From: Brevibacterium ihuae
GTDB lineage: Bacteria > Actinomycetota > Actinomycetes > Actinomycetales > Brevibacteriaceae
Reading direction: 5' to 3'
Assembly: GCF_900184225.1 (NCBI RefSeq)
Contig: NZ_FXWZ01000003.1
Coordinates: 496,001-560,000 of the forward strand
Length of the DNA: 64,000 nt
Under the pieces are notes generated by a model. It had not been told where the DNA came from. It searched no databases and worked only from the letters and a program-made list of their open reading frames with translations. Positions 63,177 to 64,000 of the stretch are shown one piece after another (within the stretch, counting starts at the first letter, position 1; each line of letters starts with the position of its first letter). The position numbers and the translations under genes were made by a program.

Positions 63177-64000
63177 TCAGTCCTCGCGCGACCGGCTGCG
63201 GAGGACGAGGACGACCACCGTGATGATGACGAACAGCATGGCTCCGACGAGCACCGCCCGGCCGGAGACGGTGAACGCGAGGAGCAGGCAGAGGAGAGTG
63301 CCGAGCACCTGGAGGGCACGCGGGTAGCGGCGGTGCTCCCCGGTCTGGGTGAACGCCGTGATGTTGGTGATCGAGTAGTACACGAGGACGCCGAACGACG
63401 AGAAGCCGATCGCCTGCCGGATGTCGCCGAGGAGCACGAGGACGATCGCGGCCGCGCAGACGAGGAACTCGGCGCGCGCCGGGGTCCGGAACCGCTCACC
63501 GACGTGAGCGAGGAAGCCGAAATGCCGGGAGTCTCGCGCCATTGCGAACATCGTCCGTCCGAGCCCGGCTGCCAGGCCGAGCAGTGCACCGAGGCAAGCG
63601 AGCACCGCCCCTATCCTGACGAGCACCTGCGCCCACGGCGTGCGGCCGACCGCCTCGGCGAGGGGTGCGGTGCTCTGCGCGAGCTGCCCCGGCCCGAGGA
63701 CTCCCATCACCGCGACCGCGACCACCGCGTAGAGGACCGCGGTGATGGCGAGAGCGGTGACGATGGCCAGCGGGATCGTGCGCCGCGGGTCGCGCACCTC
63801 CTCCCCCAGGGTGGCGATGCGCGCGTAGCCGGCGAAGGCGAAGAACAGGATGCCGGCGGCCTGGAGCACACCGAACAGGTCGAATCCGGCGGGCACCGCG
63901 AGCTCACCGGAGTCGTCGAGGCGCGCAGCTGCCGAACCCATGACCCCGAGGGAGAACTCGCCGCTCACGGTGATGACGACGAGCACGATGGCGAGGATCG
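63177..64000 (-). CDS. APC-family amino-acid permease, C-terminal part
   Basis: The open frame continues past the right edge, so the N-terminus is missing. At least nine hydrophobic segments are visible. The central block GILFFAFAGYARIATLGEEVRDPRRTIP is the classic APC consensus, with LGRTMFAMARDSRHFGFL further on. It probably imports or exchanges amino acids or amines. Confidence 0.88.
   Translation of the reverse strand, partial: ILAIVLVVITVSGEFSLGVMGSAAARLDDSGELAVPAGFDLFGVLQAAGILFFAFAGYARIATLGEEVRDPRRTIPLAIVTALAITAVLYAVVAVAVMGVLGPGQLAQSTAPLAEAVGRTPWAQVLVRIGAVLACLGALLGLAAGLGRTMFAMARDSRHFGFLAHVGERFRTPARAEFLVCAAAIVLVLLGDIRQAIGFSSFGVLVYYSITNITAFTQTGEHRRYPRALQVLGTLLCLLLAFTVSGRAVLVGAMLFVIITVVVLVLRSRSRED

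Overview
The window is a gene-dense chromosomal segment from a high-GC Gram-positive bacterium. By eye the GC content is about 70%. Third codon positions are almost all G or C, many starts are GTG, many genes join by 4-base ATGA overlaps, and several genes look leaderless. The gene content and order fit Actinomycetota, most likely Micrococcales: topA, tmk and holB; a DUF1998 helicase; a Tad-like cluster ending in ssd; acs; nth; a crp/glxR regulator; ponA; asd and lysC; recR and dnaX. The same backbone is spread along the Mycobacterium tuberculosis chromosome between its topA and dnaZX genes. I cannot name a genus. I see no insertion sequence, prophage, CRISPR array or integrase. This is a conserved core region with local rearrangement and repeat decay.

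Layout. 1-5.3 kb: the edge of an unknown gene, an NrtR-type regulator of NAD metabolism, a two-domain universal stress protein, tRNA-Thr(CGU), an M20 peptidase, and a run of small genes (ArsR, SRPBCC, SnoaL-like, TfoX-like, VOC). 5.4-18.2 kb: replication and DNA-handling genes (holB, a membrane-fused tmk, a lipoate-ligase-like gene, topA, a methyltransferase, a DEAD/DUF1998 helicase). 18.3-23.6 kb: a compact Tad-like pilus or secretion cluster on the minus strand. 23.7-27.1 kb: a degenerate Fic protein and a large YG-rich disordered membrane protein. 27.4-34.9 kb: acs, a holin-like protein, a CoA pyrophosphatase, nth, a GlxR/Crp regulator, a metallo-beta-lactamase-fold hydrolase, a dead NUDIX homologue and RidA. 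35-46 kb: ponA, a metallophosphatase, asd, lysC, an XRE/DUF2975 pair, recR and dnaX. 46-53 kb: a DUF1707 gene carrying a tandem duplication, a TIGR03085 protein, a sirtuin, and the DUF4178/DUF2617/small-membrane-protein/DUF350/spermidine-synthase-like module. 53-64 kb: a SpoIID/LGFP cell-wall protein, flavodoxin, FAD oxidoreductase, DUF4190, tRNA-Ser(GGA), a DJ-1/PfpI protein, SRP RNA, an MFS transporter, an L,D-transpeptidase lipoprotein, DUF779, an AhpD-like protein and a truncated amino-acid permease.

How the genes work together. HolB and DnaX are clamp-loader subunits, Tmk supplies dTDP, TopA relaxes DNA, and RecR, Nth and the helicase repair it. LysC and Asd make the aspartate semialdehyde used for lysine and diaminopimelate, while PonA, the L,D-transpeptidase and the SpoIID/LGFP protein build or modify the wall. 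The GlxR/Crp regulator and acs are typical partners in actinobacterial carbon control.

Three things stand out. First, many genes end in short tandem repeats that begin in the last codons and include the stop codon, with periods of 18, 24, 24, 24 and about 39 bp in the clearest cases. Second, the DUF1707 gene contains a 104-bp tandem duplication that shifts frame, and an ATG four bases upstream of the expected start restores the frame. Third, Tmk is fused to a membrane domain and carries a tail of repeated TTV(I/L) motifs that resemble phosphothreonine/FHA-type sites.
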